From: Nocardioides sp. zg-1308
GTDB lineage: Bacteria; Actinomycetota; Actinomycetes; Propionibacteriales; Nocardioidaceae
Reading direction: 5' to 3'
DNA: 64,000 nucleotides
Assembly (NCBI RefSeq): GCF_013155375.1
Contig: NZ_JABJQY010000002.1
Coordinates: 1,364,001-1,428,000, forward strand
Shown here piece after piece: positions 26,240 through 34,783 of this stretch. A model generated the notes under the pieces. It saw only the letters and a list, made by a program, of their open reading frames with translations, made no database searches and was not told the DNA's origin. The translations under genes and the position numbers were made by a program. The number at the start of each line of letters is the position of its first letter. Positions within the stretch are counted from its first letter, which is position 1.

Positions 26240-26330
26240 CGGAGGCGGAGGGATTTGAACCCTCGATGGGGTTGTAGCCCCAAACCCGCTTAGCAGGCGG
26301 GCGCCATAGACCGGACTAGGCGACGCCTCC
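26240..26330 (-). tRNA. tRNA-Ser (GCT)
   Basis: 91 bases with a long variable arm. Acceptor GGAGGCG / CGCCTCC, anticodon stem CCCGC / GCGGG with loop CTGCTAA carrying GCT, T arm GGTTCAAATCC. Discriminator G; CCA not encoded. Confidence 0.97.
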
Positions 26331-26393
26331 ATGCCCGACCGCGGCCGGGCGCACAGAAGGTTACAAGGCTCGGCGCGCCTGCGCCGAATCAGG

Positions 26394-26852
26394 TCACCAC
26401 TTGCGCAGGCCGTGTCCGCGCTGGAGGTGGTCCTGGACGTCGCGGACGAACGCCTCGCGGTCCGTCGCGAGCATCTCGACCGGGATCGTGGTCGTCCGCC
26501 CGTCACGCAGGCGGAGCACGACGACGGGCGAGCCGGCGACGGTCGTGGTCACGGCGTCCTCGACGTCCTTCCACCGGCCCGACGCGGCGCCGACACCGCG
26601 CACCCACTGGATGCGGTAGCCCTCCGGGGTCAGCCGCGCGACCCAGCCCTTCTGCCGCCACGCCCACCAGGTGGCGACCAGCAGAGCGATCGTCAGCGTC
26701 ACCGGCACCAGCAGGAAGAGGGTGTGCAGGTCGAGCACCGCGATGGCCAGCGTGCCGAGCAGGATGAGCACCGCGACCGTGCACAGGACCACACCGAGCA
26801 GTCGCGCCGCGACGGCGGGAGCGAGGCGGTGGACAGTGGCGGTGTCGGTCAC
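26394..26852 (-). CDS. two-helix membrane protein with PH-like domain
   Basis: 152 residues from GTG 26852. Two adjacent hydrophobic helices (about residues 14-37 and 41-62) are followed by a soluble part with the alternating pattern of bacterial PH/DUF domains (YRIQWVRGVGAASGRWKDVED, VVVLRLRDGRTTTIPVEML). Similar short actinobacterial proteins are annotated only as PH-domain or hypothetical membrane proteins. It lies between two tRNA-Ser genes of opposite direction and seems to be a single-gene unit. Function unknown. Confidence 0.65.
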   Translation of the reverse strand: MTDTATVHRLAPAVAARLLGVVLCTVAVLILLGTLAIAVLDLHTLFLLVPVTLTIALLVATWWAWRQKGWVARLTPEGYRIQWVRGVGAASGRWKDVEDAVTTTVAGSPVVVLRLRDGRTTTIPVEMLATDREAFVRDVQDHLQRGHGLRKW

Positions 26853-26956
26853 GCCGCCGATTTCACCACGTGTGCCGGCACCGCCCCGCGCGCGGGTCGC
26901 GGCGGGCGCCGTTCGGTAGAGTCCCGCGGTGTGCGGGCGCCCTCGGCGCGGCACGA

Positions 26957-27041
26957 GGAGGGGTGCCGGAGCGGCCGATCGGAACCGCCTTGAAAGCGGT
27001 CGTAGGGAGACCTACCGCGGGTTCGAATCCCGCCCCCTCTG
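26957..27041 (+). tRNA. tRNA-Ser (TGA)
   Basis: 85 bases plus an encoded CCA (27042-27044), unlike the other tRNAs here. Anticodon stem ACCGC / GCGGT with loop CTTGAAA carrying TGA; class II variable arm GTAGGGAGACCTAC; T arm GGTTCGAATCC. Confidence 0.96.
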
Positions 27042-27130
27042 CCACGGCGAAGCGGAGCGAGGCGCGGGCTGGGGGGGCGTCGGCCCGCGCTCCGCCGCTC
27101 CCGCAGTCGGCCGCGGCTAGGCTCCGTCCG

Positions 27131-28012
27131 GTGACGACCTGGTTCGAGTCCGCCGACGACGCGGCCGAGCGCCTGCGCGCGGCCGGCTACCTCACCGACG
27201 ACGCGACCGCCCTGACGACGTACCTCGCGGGAGCGCTGGAGAAGCCGTTGCTCGTCGAGGGCCCGGCGGGCGTGGGCAAGACCGAGCTGGCCAAGGCCGT
27301 CGCCCGGGCGACGGGCGCCGAGCTGGTGCGGCTGCAGTGCTACGAGGGCCTCGACGAGGCGCGGGCCCTCTACGAGTGGAACTACAAGAAGCAGCTGCTC
27401 CGGATCCAGGCCAGCGGCGGCCGCGACGCCGGTCCGGACTCGTGGAGCGAGACCCAAGACGACATCTTCACCGAGGAGTTCCTCCTCACCCGGCCGTTGC
27501 TCACCGCGATCCGGCGCGACGAGCCGACCGTGCTGCTCGTCGACGAGGTCGACAAGACCGACGTGGAGGTGGAGGGGCTCCTGCTCGAGGTGCTCAGCGA
27601 CTTCCAGGTGACGATCCCCGAGCTGGGCACGGTCGCGGCGACCCGGCGTCCCTTCGTGGTCCTCACGTCCAACGCCAGCCGCGAGCTGTCCGAGGCGGTG
27701 AAGCGACGGTGCCTCTTCCTGCGCCTGGGCTACCCCGACGCCGAGCGCGAGCGGGAGATCGTCACCAGCCAGGTGCCCGGGCTCGACGACCGGGTCGCCG
27801 CCCAGCTCGTCGACGTCGTCGTACGCCTGCGCGAGCTCGAGCTCAAGAAGGCGCCGTCCATCGCGGAGTCCGTCGACTGGGCCCGCACGTTGATCGCGCT
27901 GCAGATCGGCGACCTCGACGAGGCGACGGTCGCCCGGACGCTCGGTGTGGTCCTCAAGCACGCCTCGGACCAGCGACGGGCCGTCACCGAGCTCAAGCTG
28001 GCCGTGAGGTGA
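27131..28012 (+). CDS. MoxR-type AAA+ ATPase
   Basis: 293 residues from GTG 27131; TAGGCT seven bases upstream suggests a leaderless message. Walker A GPAGVGKTELAK, Walker B TVLLVDEVDKTD, sensor 1 VLTSNASREL, arginine region EAVKRRCLFLRLGYP. MoxR ATPases act as chaperones that mature metal enzymes or protein complexes and nearly always pair with a von Willebrand factor A (vWA) protein, as here (GTGA overlap with the next gene). Closest in style to CoxD-type members, although no CO-dehydrogenase genes are nearby, so the client is unknown. Confidence 0.92.
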   Translation: MTTWFESADDAAERLRAAGYLTDDATALTTYLAGALEKPLLVEGPAGVGKTELAKAVARATGAELVRLQCYEGLDEARALYEWNYKKQLLRIQASGGRDAGPDSWSETQDDIFTEEFLLTRPLLTAIRRDEPTVLLVDEVDKTDVEVEGLLLEVLSDFQVTIPELGTVAATRRPFVVLTSNASRELSEAVKRRCLFLRLGYPDAEREREIVTSQVPGLDDRVAAQLVDVVVRLRELELKKAPSIAESVDWARTLIALQIGDLDEATVARTLGVVLKHASDQRRAVTELKLAVR

Positions 28013-29400
28013 CCCTGCTCGACACCCACATCGGCTTCGTGGAGGCGCTGCGCTCCGCGGGCCTGGCGGTGTCGCTGGCCGAGGGGCTCGACGCCATCAG
28101 CGCCTTGGAGAAGGTGCGCTGGGACGACCGCGAGACCGTCCGGGCCGCGTACGCCGCCACGCTGGTGAAGCGGCAGCCGCAGCGCGTCACGTTCGACGCG
28201 GTCTTCGACATCTACTACCCGCGCCTGGTCGGCGACGGGGTGCGCGCCGACGACACGACCGACGAGGAAGCGGAGGGGGACTCCGCCCCGGCCGGTGGCC
28301 CCCGCGACACGGGTGCGGACCTCGAGCGCTTCCGCGAGGCGCTGGCCGACGCGCTGGCGGCGGGCGACCAGCAGGCCCTGCAGGACCTCGCGGCGGAGGC
28401 GGTGGGGCGGTTCGGCGCCATGCCCGGTCGCGGGCCGGGCCTGTCCAGCTGGTCGGCGTACACGTCGTTGCAGCGCGTCTCGCCCTCCGAGCTGCTGGAC
28501 CGGCTGGTCCAGGGCCTGCTGGCCGAGGGGCTCGACGGTGAGCGGGCGCAGCGCACCGCCGGCCGGCGCATCGGCGACTTCACCCGCCTGGTCGAGGGTG
28601 ACGCCCGCCGGCGCATCGCCGAGGAGAAGGGACCGCGGCACGTCGCGGACGTGACGGTGCGGCCCACCATCGACCGGCTCGACTTCACCGCCGCCCGCCG
28701 CTCCGACCTCGAGGAGATGCGCCGCGAGATCTACCCCCTCGCCCGGCGGCTGGCCGCGCGGCTGACCAAGGAGCAGCACGCGCGGCGGCGCGGTCCGCTG
28801 GACGTACGCCGCACGGTGCGGGCGTCGGTCGCCACCGGCGGCGTGCCGCTGACGACGCACCACCGTCCGCGCCGGCCGCACCGCACCGACCTGGTGGTGC
28901 TGTGCGACGTGAGCGGCTCGGTGGCCAGCTTCGCGCAGTTCACGCTGATGCTGGTGTTCGCGCTGCGCGAGGCCTTCGGCGGCGTGCGGGCGTTCACCTT
29001 CGTCGACGACGTCGTCGAGGTCACCGACGCCTTCCGCCCGGGTGCCGACGTGGTCGACGTGATGGACTCGCTCGCCGCGAGCATCTCGCACGCCGCCCTC
29101 TTCGGGCGGACCAGCTATGGCCGGGCGCTCACGCGCTTCGCCGAGGCCCACCCCGACGCGATCGGTCCGCGGTCCTCGCTGCTGGTCCTGGGCGACGCGC
29201 GCTCCAACTACAGCGACCTGGCGCTGCCGGTGCTGGCGGACCTCGCCGGCCGGGCCCGTCATGCGTGGTGGCTCAACCCCGAGCACCCGCGGCACTGGGG
29301 CACCGGGGACAGCGCGGCGGACCGGTACGGCGAGGTGGTGCCCATGGTGGAGTGCCGCAACCTCGCCCAGCTGGGCGAGTTCGTGCACGAGATCGTCTAG
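28009..29400 (+). CDS. vWA-domain protein, CoxE-like
   Basis: 463 residues from GTG 28009, co-translated with the MoxR ATPase. The C-terminal ~200 residues form a von Willebrand A domain with MIDAS motif LCDVSGSVASF (DxSxS) and later TSYGRALTRF. The N-terminal half (FVEALRSAGLAVSLAEGLDAISAL) is typical of the CoxE family. It would work with MoxR as an ATP-driven, metal-dependent complex-assembly pair. It ends in a four-base CTAG overlap with the convergent gene downstream. Confidence 0.9.
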   Translation: MTLLDTHIGFVEALRSAGLAVSLAEGLDAISALEKVRWDDRETVRAAYAATLVKRQPQRVTFDAVFDIYYPRLVGDGVRADDTTDEEAEGDSAPAGGPRDTGADLERFREALADALAAGDQQALQDLAAEAVGRFGAMPGRGPGLSSWSAYTSLQRVSPSELLDRLVQGLLAEGLDGERAQRTAGRRIGDFTRLVEGDARRRIAEEKGPRHVADVTVRPTIDRLDFTAARRSDLEEMRREIYPLARRLAARLTKEQHARRRGPLDVRRTVRASVATGGVPLTTHHRPRRPHRTDLVVLCDVSGSVASFAQFTLMLVFALREAFGGVRAFTFVDDVVEVTDAFRPGADVVDVMDSLAASISHAALFGRTSYGRALTRFAEAHPDAIGPRSSLLVLGDARSNYSDLALPVLADLAGRARHAWWLNPEHPRHWGTGDSAADRYGEVVPMVECRNLAQLGEFVHEIV

Positions 29401-30725
29401 CCGGCGAGGTAGCCGAGGTCCTGCATCCGGGTGATCTCCGCGCGCACCTCGGGGTGCCCGGCGCTGTCGGCGGCCTTGGCGCCCGCGACGTAGATGTCGG
29501 TGCCGTCGGCCTCGCTGCCGTCGAAGACCACGGTGAGCCGGTTGGTCGTCGCCGCGTTGATCAGCGAGCCGAGCAGCGCGACCGGGTCGGAGCGGTCCTC
29601 CAGCGACAGGACGCGGGTGCCCTCCGGGATCCGCGGCACCTGCGCCGACGGTGAGCCCGCCGTCACGACCTGATCGACGACGAAGCGCGGCGACGCCGCG
29701 GTGGCGGCGATCTCGGCGGCCACGGTCCCGCCGGCCGCGGAGCCGACGAGCATCACGCGGGCGTCATCGTCGGTGACCGCCTTCTCGATCGCGCGGACCA
29801 CCTGCGTGGCGGTCGTCGTCGGGTCGGCGCCGACGAGCCGGAGCCGTCCGGACTCCACGCCGAGCGTGCCGGGCAGGTAGGCGATGTAGCGGCCGGTGCC
29901 GACGCGCTGGACGCTGATCCGCCGGTCCTCAGCGAGCAGGTTGGCCATCAGCTCCTCGAGCGAGCGCGGCGCCGCGGCGGCGCTGGTGCCGACCTCGGGG
30001 TCGGGCTGCTCGATCTCGACGAAGGAGCCGGCGGAGTCGCGGAACGCCGAGATCGCGTCGGTCGGGAACGGCTCGACGCCGATCGCCCGCAGGCCGCCGC
30101 GCGCGGCGGCCACGCCCTGGTCGGAGGCCAGCACGCCGGCGGTGAGCAGCGAGCGCAGGTGGAGGCCGTCGAGCAGCCCGCCGCCACCCGACAGGTGGTC
30201 CATGAGGTCGGGGTTGTTGTCGGCGAGCTCGCTGAGGTAGGCGGTGACGCCGTCGCGGTCGAGCGTGTCGGTCTCGATGAGGCCGGCGCTCACGATCGCG
30301 CCGCCGAGGGCGACCTCCGGCGCGAGGTAGCCGATGGCACGGCCCGCGATGGAGCCGAGCGTCTTGTAGGCCGCCTCCTGGAGCTCGTCGATCCAGCGGT
30401 AGGTCAGCACCGTGGCGCGTACGACGAGCGCGTCGGCGTCGAGCTCGACCGACCGGGTCAGCAGCCCGTGCTTGCCCGTCGTCGCGGCCCGGATGTCCTC
30501 CTCGGCCTGCGCCCAGGTGGCCTTCGACAGCTCGCCGGAGTCGACGACGTCGTCGTCGGAGAGGATCACGCCGCCGAGGCGGGCGCGGGTGCGCATCTCG
30601 CCGCCGGTGGCGTCGAAGAGGTCGGCGAGCGCCAGCATCTGGTCGTACTTGTCGGCGGCGGCGACGGCGGCCGACGACTCGGGGGCGCCGGCCTCGTGGG
30701 TGCGGGGGATGTCGAGGTCGCCCAT
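29397..30725 (-). CDS. hydrolase-like protein in an ESX-associated operon
   Basis: 442 residues. Third gene of a tight three-gene unit (WXG-like, EspG-like, this), its ATG sharing one base with the preceding stop (TGATG). The C-terminal ~200 residues look like an alpha/beta hydrolase or lipase core: LVGSAAGGTVAAEIAAT where a nucleophile elbow GxSxG would sit, then VVTAGSPSAQVPRIPEGTRV and LSLEDRSDPVALLG. The elbow reads GSAAGG, so the usual catalytic Ser is shifted or lost. The N-terminal half has no match I recognise. May be a type VII effector or accessory protein; confidence in function is low. Confidence 0.6.
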   Translation of the reverse strand: MGDLDIPRTHEAGAPESSAAVAAADKYDQMLALADLFDATGGEMRTRARLGGVILSDDDVVDSGELSKATWAQAEEDIRAATTGKHGLLTRSVELDADALVVRATVLTYRWIDELQEAAYKTLGSIAGRAIGYLAPEVALGGAIVSAGLIETDTLDRDGVTAYLSELADNNPDLMDHLSGGGGLLDGLHLRSLLTAGVLASDQGVAAARGGLRAIGVEPFPTDAISAFRDSAGSFVEIEQPDPEVGTSAAAAPRSLEELMANLLAEDRRISVQRVGTGRYIAYLPGTLGVESGRLRLVGADPTTTATQVVRAIEKAVTDDDARVMLVGSAAGGTVAAEIAATAASPRFVVDQVVTAGSPSAQVPRIPEGTRVLSLEDRSDPVALLGSLINAATTNRLTVVFDGSEADGTDIYVAGAKAADSAGHPEVRAEITRMQDLGYLAG

Positions 30726-31672
30726 CAGGAGACCGCCTCTCGGAGGGCGACCTGCGCCAGGACCGGGGCCAGCTCGGTGGGCAGGTCGTCGGGGTCGACG
30801 CGGGCGACGGCGACCCGGGCGCCGTCGTCGTGGCGCGGCGTGAGCGAGTGCCAGCCGTCGCGGAGCAGCACCCACGACACCACGCCGACCGCGGTGGTGG
30901 CGCGCTCGGAGACCTCGGCGGCCAGGATGCGGAGGCGTCCGCGTCCCTCCGTGTGCACGGCGGAGACGGCGGCGGCCGCCTCGGCGTCGCCGAGCTCGTC
31001 ACCGTCGGCGAGGACGGCGCCGTCGGCCTGGCCGATGAGGACCGGGACGAGGTCGGAGCGACCGGAGCGCAGGGCCTCGCCGATCGTGTCGGCGAGGGCG
31101 TAGGGCACGTCGAGGTGGGCCGGGACGTGGGACTCCGAGAGCGGCATGTCCTCGGGGACCTCGGTGACGCGGGACAGCTCGCTGGTCCACTGGTCGACGG
31201 GGAACCAGGCCAGCTCGAAGACGATGCCGTCGCAGGTCGACAGGCTCGCCACGGCCCCGCCGTCCTGGCGGTGCCACGCCTTGACCTGGGTGGTGCCGGC
31301 GGCGACGTCGATGTCGAGCGCGAGCCGCGGTGTCGCGAGGAGGCCCACGGCCCCGACGATGCCGGGGTCGGCGCCGTGGTCGCCCACCAGCCCGCGGCGG
31401 CGCAGCGAGTCCTCGGGGTCGTGGAGGGTGCCGAGTGCGTCGGTGTAGGCGGAGTCCTCGGCGGATCCCCGGCTCTGGCCGAGGCGTCCGGACAGCGAGC
31501 CCGCACCCGGGGCGGCGCCGCGCGGGTCCTGCACGTCGAAGGGGAGGGGTGCGCCACCGGCGAGGTCGGCGACCAGCCGTAGCTCCGGCAGGGTCAGCGC
31601 GATCCGGCGGGCCATCCCCTCGAGGAAGGTCGTGGGCACCGGGGGCGGGGTGGTCAGGTCGATGGTCACCAT
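30725..31672 (-). CDS. EspG-like ESX-associated protein
   Basis: 315 residues from ATG 31672. The N-terminal ALTLPELRLVADLAGGAPLPF and long alternating strand-helix layout resemble the EspG family, cytosolic chaperones that carry ESX substrates. The middle is Gly/Ala-rich. Placed between a WXG-like gene and a hydrolase-like gene with almost no spacing, as expected for a substrate-chaperone unit. The family assignment rests on pattern and context, not on a decisive motif. Confidence 0.5.
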   Translation of the reverse strand: MVTIDLTTPPPVPTTFLEGMARRIALTLPELRLVADLAGGAPLPFDVQDPRGAAPGAGSLSGRLGQSRGSAEDSAYTDALGTLHDPEDSLRRRGLVGDHGADPGIVGAVGLLATPRLALDIDVAAGTTQVKAWHRQDGGAVASLSTCDGIVFELAWFPVDQWTSELSRVTEVPEDMPLSESHVPAHLDVPYALADTIGEALRSGRSDLVPVLIGQADGAVLADGDELGDAEAAAAVSAVHTEGRGRLRILAAEVSERATTAVGVVSWVLLRDGWHSLTPRHDDGARVAVARVDPDDLPTELAPVLAQVALREAVS

Positions 31673-31673
31673 G

Positions 31674-32111
31674 TCAGAGCCCCGGGAGGTCGACGGTGAG
31701 CCAGTCGCGGTGACCGGCCGGCGGGGGGTCGAAGGCGAGCAGGGCGGCCTCGGCGCCGTCGGGCTCGGCCGCGGCGCCGCCGTCGGCGGGAGCCGCCTCG
31801 CTGGCGCGGGTGCGGGCGTCCTCGACGAGCGTGCGGGCCTTGTGGGTCCGGACCTCGATCGCCTCCTTGAGCGTGTCGACCTCGACGAGGTGCTTGGCCA
31901 GCGAGTCGGCGGCGGTCTCGTGCTGGGCGGCCGCCGTGCGGAGGTGGTCGGCACGGTCCTTGATCCGCTCGCGCATCGCCTCGGCCGCCTTGCCGTGCCA
32001 CGGCACCGCCTCGGCCTGGGAGACCAGGCGAGCGGCCAGCGCGCGGATGTCACCACCCTGCTCGCGCAGCTGGGCGACGCGCTTGCGGCCCGCGGCGGTG
32101 TCGCCGTACAT
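31674..32111 (-). CDS. WXG-like helical protein, putative type VII substrate
   Basis: 145 residues. Two long amphipathic helices flank a turn containing PWHGKAAEAMRERI, matching the W-x-G signature; the helices are Ala/Glu/Arg rich. Longer than a standard WXG100 protein (about 100), with an acidic, Pro/Ala-rich tail ending DWLTVDLPGL. First gene of the three-gene unit; AAGGGG lies upstream of ATG 32111. The 256 bases between it and the divergent antiporter gene contain no further gene; TAGGAT at 32302-32307 may be the antiporter -10. Confidence 0.65.
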   Translation of the reverse strand: MYGDTAAGRKRVAQLREQGGDIRALAARLVSQAEAVPWHGKAAEAMRERIKDRADHLRTAAAQHETAADSLAKHLVEVDTLKEAIEVRTHKARTLVEDARTRASEAAPADGGAAAEPDGAEAALLAFDPPPAGHRDWLTVDLPGL

Positions 32112-32367
32112 CGATCACACCCCTTCGTCCGAGGACGCCTACCCGCTGCCCGCACGGTCCAAACGTCGTCCCGCGCCGGATTGTCCACCACCGGGGCACG
32201 CTCGGTACACCCCGGCCGATGCCGCGGACCGGTCGCCGCGGACCGCTTGTGGGCCGCGTCCGCGGGCACGAGCGACGTCAACCGCAAGGGTGTTCGGCCG
32301 ATAGGATCAGCAGGCCGACCCGCGGCGAGCCGGCTCCGGCTCGCCCAGCCGACCTGCACGAGGTGCA

Positions 32368-33891
32368 ATGACCTTCGACGTCCACCAGCTCGACGAGTTC
32401 GTGCTGGTCGGCGCGGTCGTGACCCTGGCGGCGATCCTCGCCGTACGCGTCTCGGCGGGCGTCGGCCTGCCGTCGCTGCTGATCTACCTGCTGATCGGCG
32501 TGGTGCTCGGCGAGGGCGGGCCGTTCGGGATCCCGTTCGAAGACGCGCAGCTCGCCCACGCGCTCGGCTTCGGCGCGCTCGCGATCATCCTCGCCGAGGG
32601 TGGTCTCACCACCGACTGGCGCCAGATGCGGTCGAGCGTGCGGCTGGGGTTGTCGCTGGCGACCGTCGGCGTCGCGGTGTCCGTCGCGGTGGTCGCGGTC
32701 GGCACCCACTACCTCCTGGGGCTGCCGTGGGAGCTCGCCATCCTGCTCGGCGCGATCTGCTCGCCCACCGACGCCGCGGCCGTGTTCTCGGTGCTGCGGG
32801 CCCTGCCGCTGCCCAAGCGCCTGACCGGCGCCCTCGAGGCCGAGTCGGGGCTCAACGACGCCCCGACCGTCGTGCTCGTCGGCATCATCTCCACCGGCGC
32901 GGCGGCGGACTCAGGGGTGCTCGAGACCGCGGGCATCATCGTCTTCGAGCTGATCGCCGGCGGCCTCGTCGGCGTGGTGTGCGGCGTCGCCGGGGCGTGG
33001 ATCATGCGGCGGGTCGCGCTGCCGTCCTCGGGCCTCTACCCGCTCGCGGTCCTGTGCCTGGCGTTCACGGCGTACGGCGCCGCGGCCGCGCTGCACGCCT
33101 CCGGGTTCGCCGCCATCTACGTCGCGGCGCTCATCCTCGGCAACAGCGAGCTGCCGCACCGGATGACGACGCGGTCGTTCGCCGAGGGCATCGCGTGGCT
33201 GGCCCAGATCGGGCTGTTCGTCATGCTCGGCCTGCTGCTCTCGCCGGGGCGCATCGACGTCGACACGGTCGTCCACGCGCTGGTGACCGGCCTCGTCCTG
33301 ACCGTCGTCGCCCGGCCGCTCTCGGTGCTGGTGAGCAGCGTCGTGCAGCCGATGGCCGCGCGCGACCTCGCCTTCATCTCGTGGGCCGGGCTGCGCGGCG
33401 CCGTGCCGATCGTGCTCGCCACCATCCCGCTCTCCGAGGGCGTCGACGGTGCCGACGACCTGTTCGACATCGTCTTCGTGATGGTGGTCGTCTACACCCT
33501 GCTCACCGGCCCGACCCTGCCCTGGGTCGCGCGGCGGCTGGGGGTGGCGCACCGGCTCCAGCCCCGCGGGCTCGACGTCGAGGCGGCTCCGCTCGACCGG
33601 GTCGCGGCGGACCTGCTGCAGGTCACGATCGCCGCCACCTCGAAGATGCACGGCGTCGAGGTCGGTGAGCTGCGGCTGCCCAAGGGCGCCTCGGTGTCGC
33701 TGGTCATCCGGTCCGGGGAGGTGCTGGTGCCCGAGCGTCGTACGGTCCTGCGCGCGGGCGACGACCTGCTCGTGGTCACCCCGCGCAAGCTGCGCGAGGT
33801 CACCGAGGGCCGGCTGCGGCAGGTGTCGCAGAACGGTCGCCTCGCGCAGTGGCTGGGCGACCCGACGCGCCGCGACCGCGACCGCGGCTGA
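32368..33891 (+). CDS. potassium/proton antiporter, CPA1 NhaP2 (CvrA) type
   Basis: 507 residues. About 12 membrane helices with the CPA ion-binding region SPTDAAAVFSVLRALPLPKR and ESGLNDAPTVVLV. The C-terminal ~100 residues form a TrkA_C/RCK-C domain (HGVEVGELRLPKGASVSLVI), typical of NhaP2-like K+/H+ antiporters, which regulates transport by ligand. Role: cytoplasmic K+ and pH balance. Stands alone, divergent from the ESX-like unit. Confidence 0.9.
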   Translation: MTFDVHQLDEFVLVGAVVTLAAILAVRVSAGVGLPSLLIYLLIGVVLGEGGPFGIPFEDAQLAHALGFGALAIILAEGGLTTDWRQMRSSVRLGLSLATVGVAVSVAVVAVGTHYLLGLPWELAILLGAICSPTDAAAVFSVLRALPLPKRLTGALEAESGLNDAPTVVLVGIISTGAAADSGVLETAGIIVFELIAGGLVGVVCGVAGAWIMRRVALPSSGLYPLAVLCLAFTAYGAAAALHASGFAAIYVAALILGNSELPHRMTTRSFAEGIAWLAQIGLFVMLGLLLSPGRIDVDTVVHALVTGLVLTVVARPLSVLVSSVVQPMAARDLAFISWAGLRGAVPIVLATIPLSEGVDGADDLFDIVFVMVVVYTLLTGPTLPWVARRLGVAHRLQPRGLDVEAAPLDRVAADLLQVTIAATSKMHGVEVGELRLPKGASVSLVIRSGEVLVPERRTVLRAGDDLLVVTPRKLREVTEGRLRQVSQNGRLAQWLGDPTRRDRDRG

Positions 33892-33915
33892 CGGACCTGA
33901 CGCCGATCGGCGGTC

Positions 33916-34419
33916 CTACTCGGAGCCGGTGGCCCGGCAGTACGTCGCGTCCTGAGCGGCGACGACCGACTCGACCTGCTTCTTGCGCAGGGCCGTGAAC
34001 TTTTCGCCCAGCACGACCACCACGCCGGGACCGAGGGCGTCGCCGCCCACGATCCGGGCGCCCTTGAACTGCTTGCGGACCAGGGCGACCGCCGGGTTGG
34101 TCGGGTCGGCGGCCCAGATCTGGGTGCTCGCCGCCGGCTGGGGCGAGTCCCCGACGTCGCCGGCGACGAACCCGCGCTCGGTCAGCTGGGCGCTCGTCGA
34201 GCTGGCCAGGCCGCTGCGCCCGCTGCCGTTGAAGACGCTGACCACGACCTGGTCGCGGCGCACCTCGCTGCCGGCGGTGACCTCCGTGTCCTCGCAGATG
34301 GCCACCGGCTCGTCCTGGGGGAACGGCTCGGTGAACGCCGCCCAGCCCCACACCGCGGCCATGAGGACGAGGACCGCGAGCACGGCCAGGGTCAGGGCCG
34401 ACTTCAGGGCGCCGGTCAT
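33916..34419 (-). CDS. membrane-anchored LytR_C-domain protein
   Basis: 167 residues from ATG 34419 (GAGGA four bases upstream). One N-terminal helix anchors an extracytoplasmic LytR C-terminal domain: VVSVFNGSGRSGLASSTSAQLTERGF, VALVRKQFKGARIV, VVVVLGEKFTAL. In LytR-CpsA-Psr proteins this domain follows the phosphotransferase domain; here it stands alone, as in several actinobacterial cell-wall-associated proteins. Eight bases behind the 103-residue gene upstream, so probably co-transcribed. Confidence 0.87.
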   Translation of the reverse strand: MTGALKSALTLAVLAVLVLMAAVWGWAAFTEPFPQDEPVAICEDTEVTAGSEVRRDQVVVSVFNGSGRSGLASSTSAQLTERGFVAGDVGDSPQPAASTQIWAADPTNPAVALVRKQFKGARIVGGDALGPGVVVVLGEKFTALRKKQVESVVAAQDATYCRATGSE

Positions 34420-34426
34420 GGGGTCC

Positions 34427-34738
34427 TCACTGGTCGGCCGCCTGGTGGACGCGGGCATGCAGGACGCTGCGGTGCTGGAGGGCCGCGCGCAGCGCGCGGT
34501 GCAGGCCGTCCTCGAGGTAGAGGTCGCCGCGCCACTGCACGACGTGCGCGAACAGGTCGCCGTAGAACGTCGAGTCCTCGTCGAGCAGCGTGTCGAGGTG
34601 GAGCGTGTCCTTGGTGGTCACGAGCTCGTCGAGCCGGACCTGGCGCGGGGGCAGGTCGGCCCAGGCGCGCGAGCTCAGCCCGTGGTCGGGGTAGGGCCGG
34701 CCGAGGCCCACCCGCTTGAAGATCACGCCGGTGATCAT
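34427..34738 (-). CDS. conserved 103-residue actinobacterial protein
   Basis: Sequence begins MITGVIFKRVGLGRPYPDHG and continues with RQVRLDELVTTKDTLHLDTLL and STFYGDLFAHVVQWRGDLYL. Proteins with this pattern are widely conserved in actinobacteria as short single-domain genes; some databases label them VapB-like antitoxins, but no toxin partner is seen here. In operon with the LytR_C gene. It is divergent from the HerA-like ATPase at 34784, with only 45 bases between the two starts. Confidence 0.75.
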   Translation of the reverse strand: MITGVIFKRVGLGRPYPDHGLSSRAWADLPPRQVRLDELVTTKDTLHLDTLLDEDSTFYGDLFAHVVQWRGDLYLEDGLHRALRAALQHRSVLHARVHQAADQ

Positions 34739-34783
34739 AACGACGCCCTCGTCGGCGCCCACCGCGCTGACTAGGCTCCGGGC

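Noticed and set aside
27131..29400. Carbon monoxide dehydrogenase (cox) maturation locus
   Set aside because: Proteins resemble CoxD/CoxE, but no coxSML or molybdenum-cofactor genes are nearby; MoxR/vWA pairs serve many clients.
32112..32367. A gene in the 256-base gap before the antiporter
   Set aside because: No frame with a credible start, ribosome site and codon bias; treated as a promoter region.
34427..34738. VapB-type antitoxin
   Set aside because: Databases sometimes use that label for this family, but no toxin gene is adjacent and no DNA-binding motif is visible.
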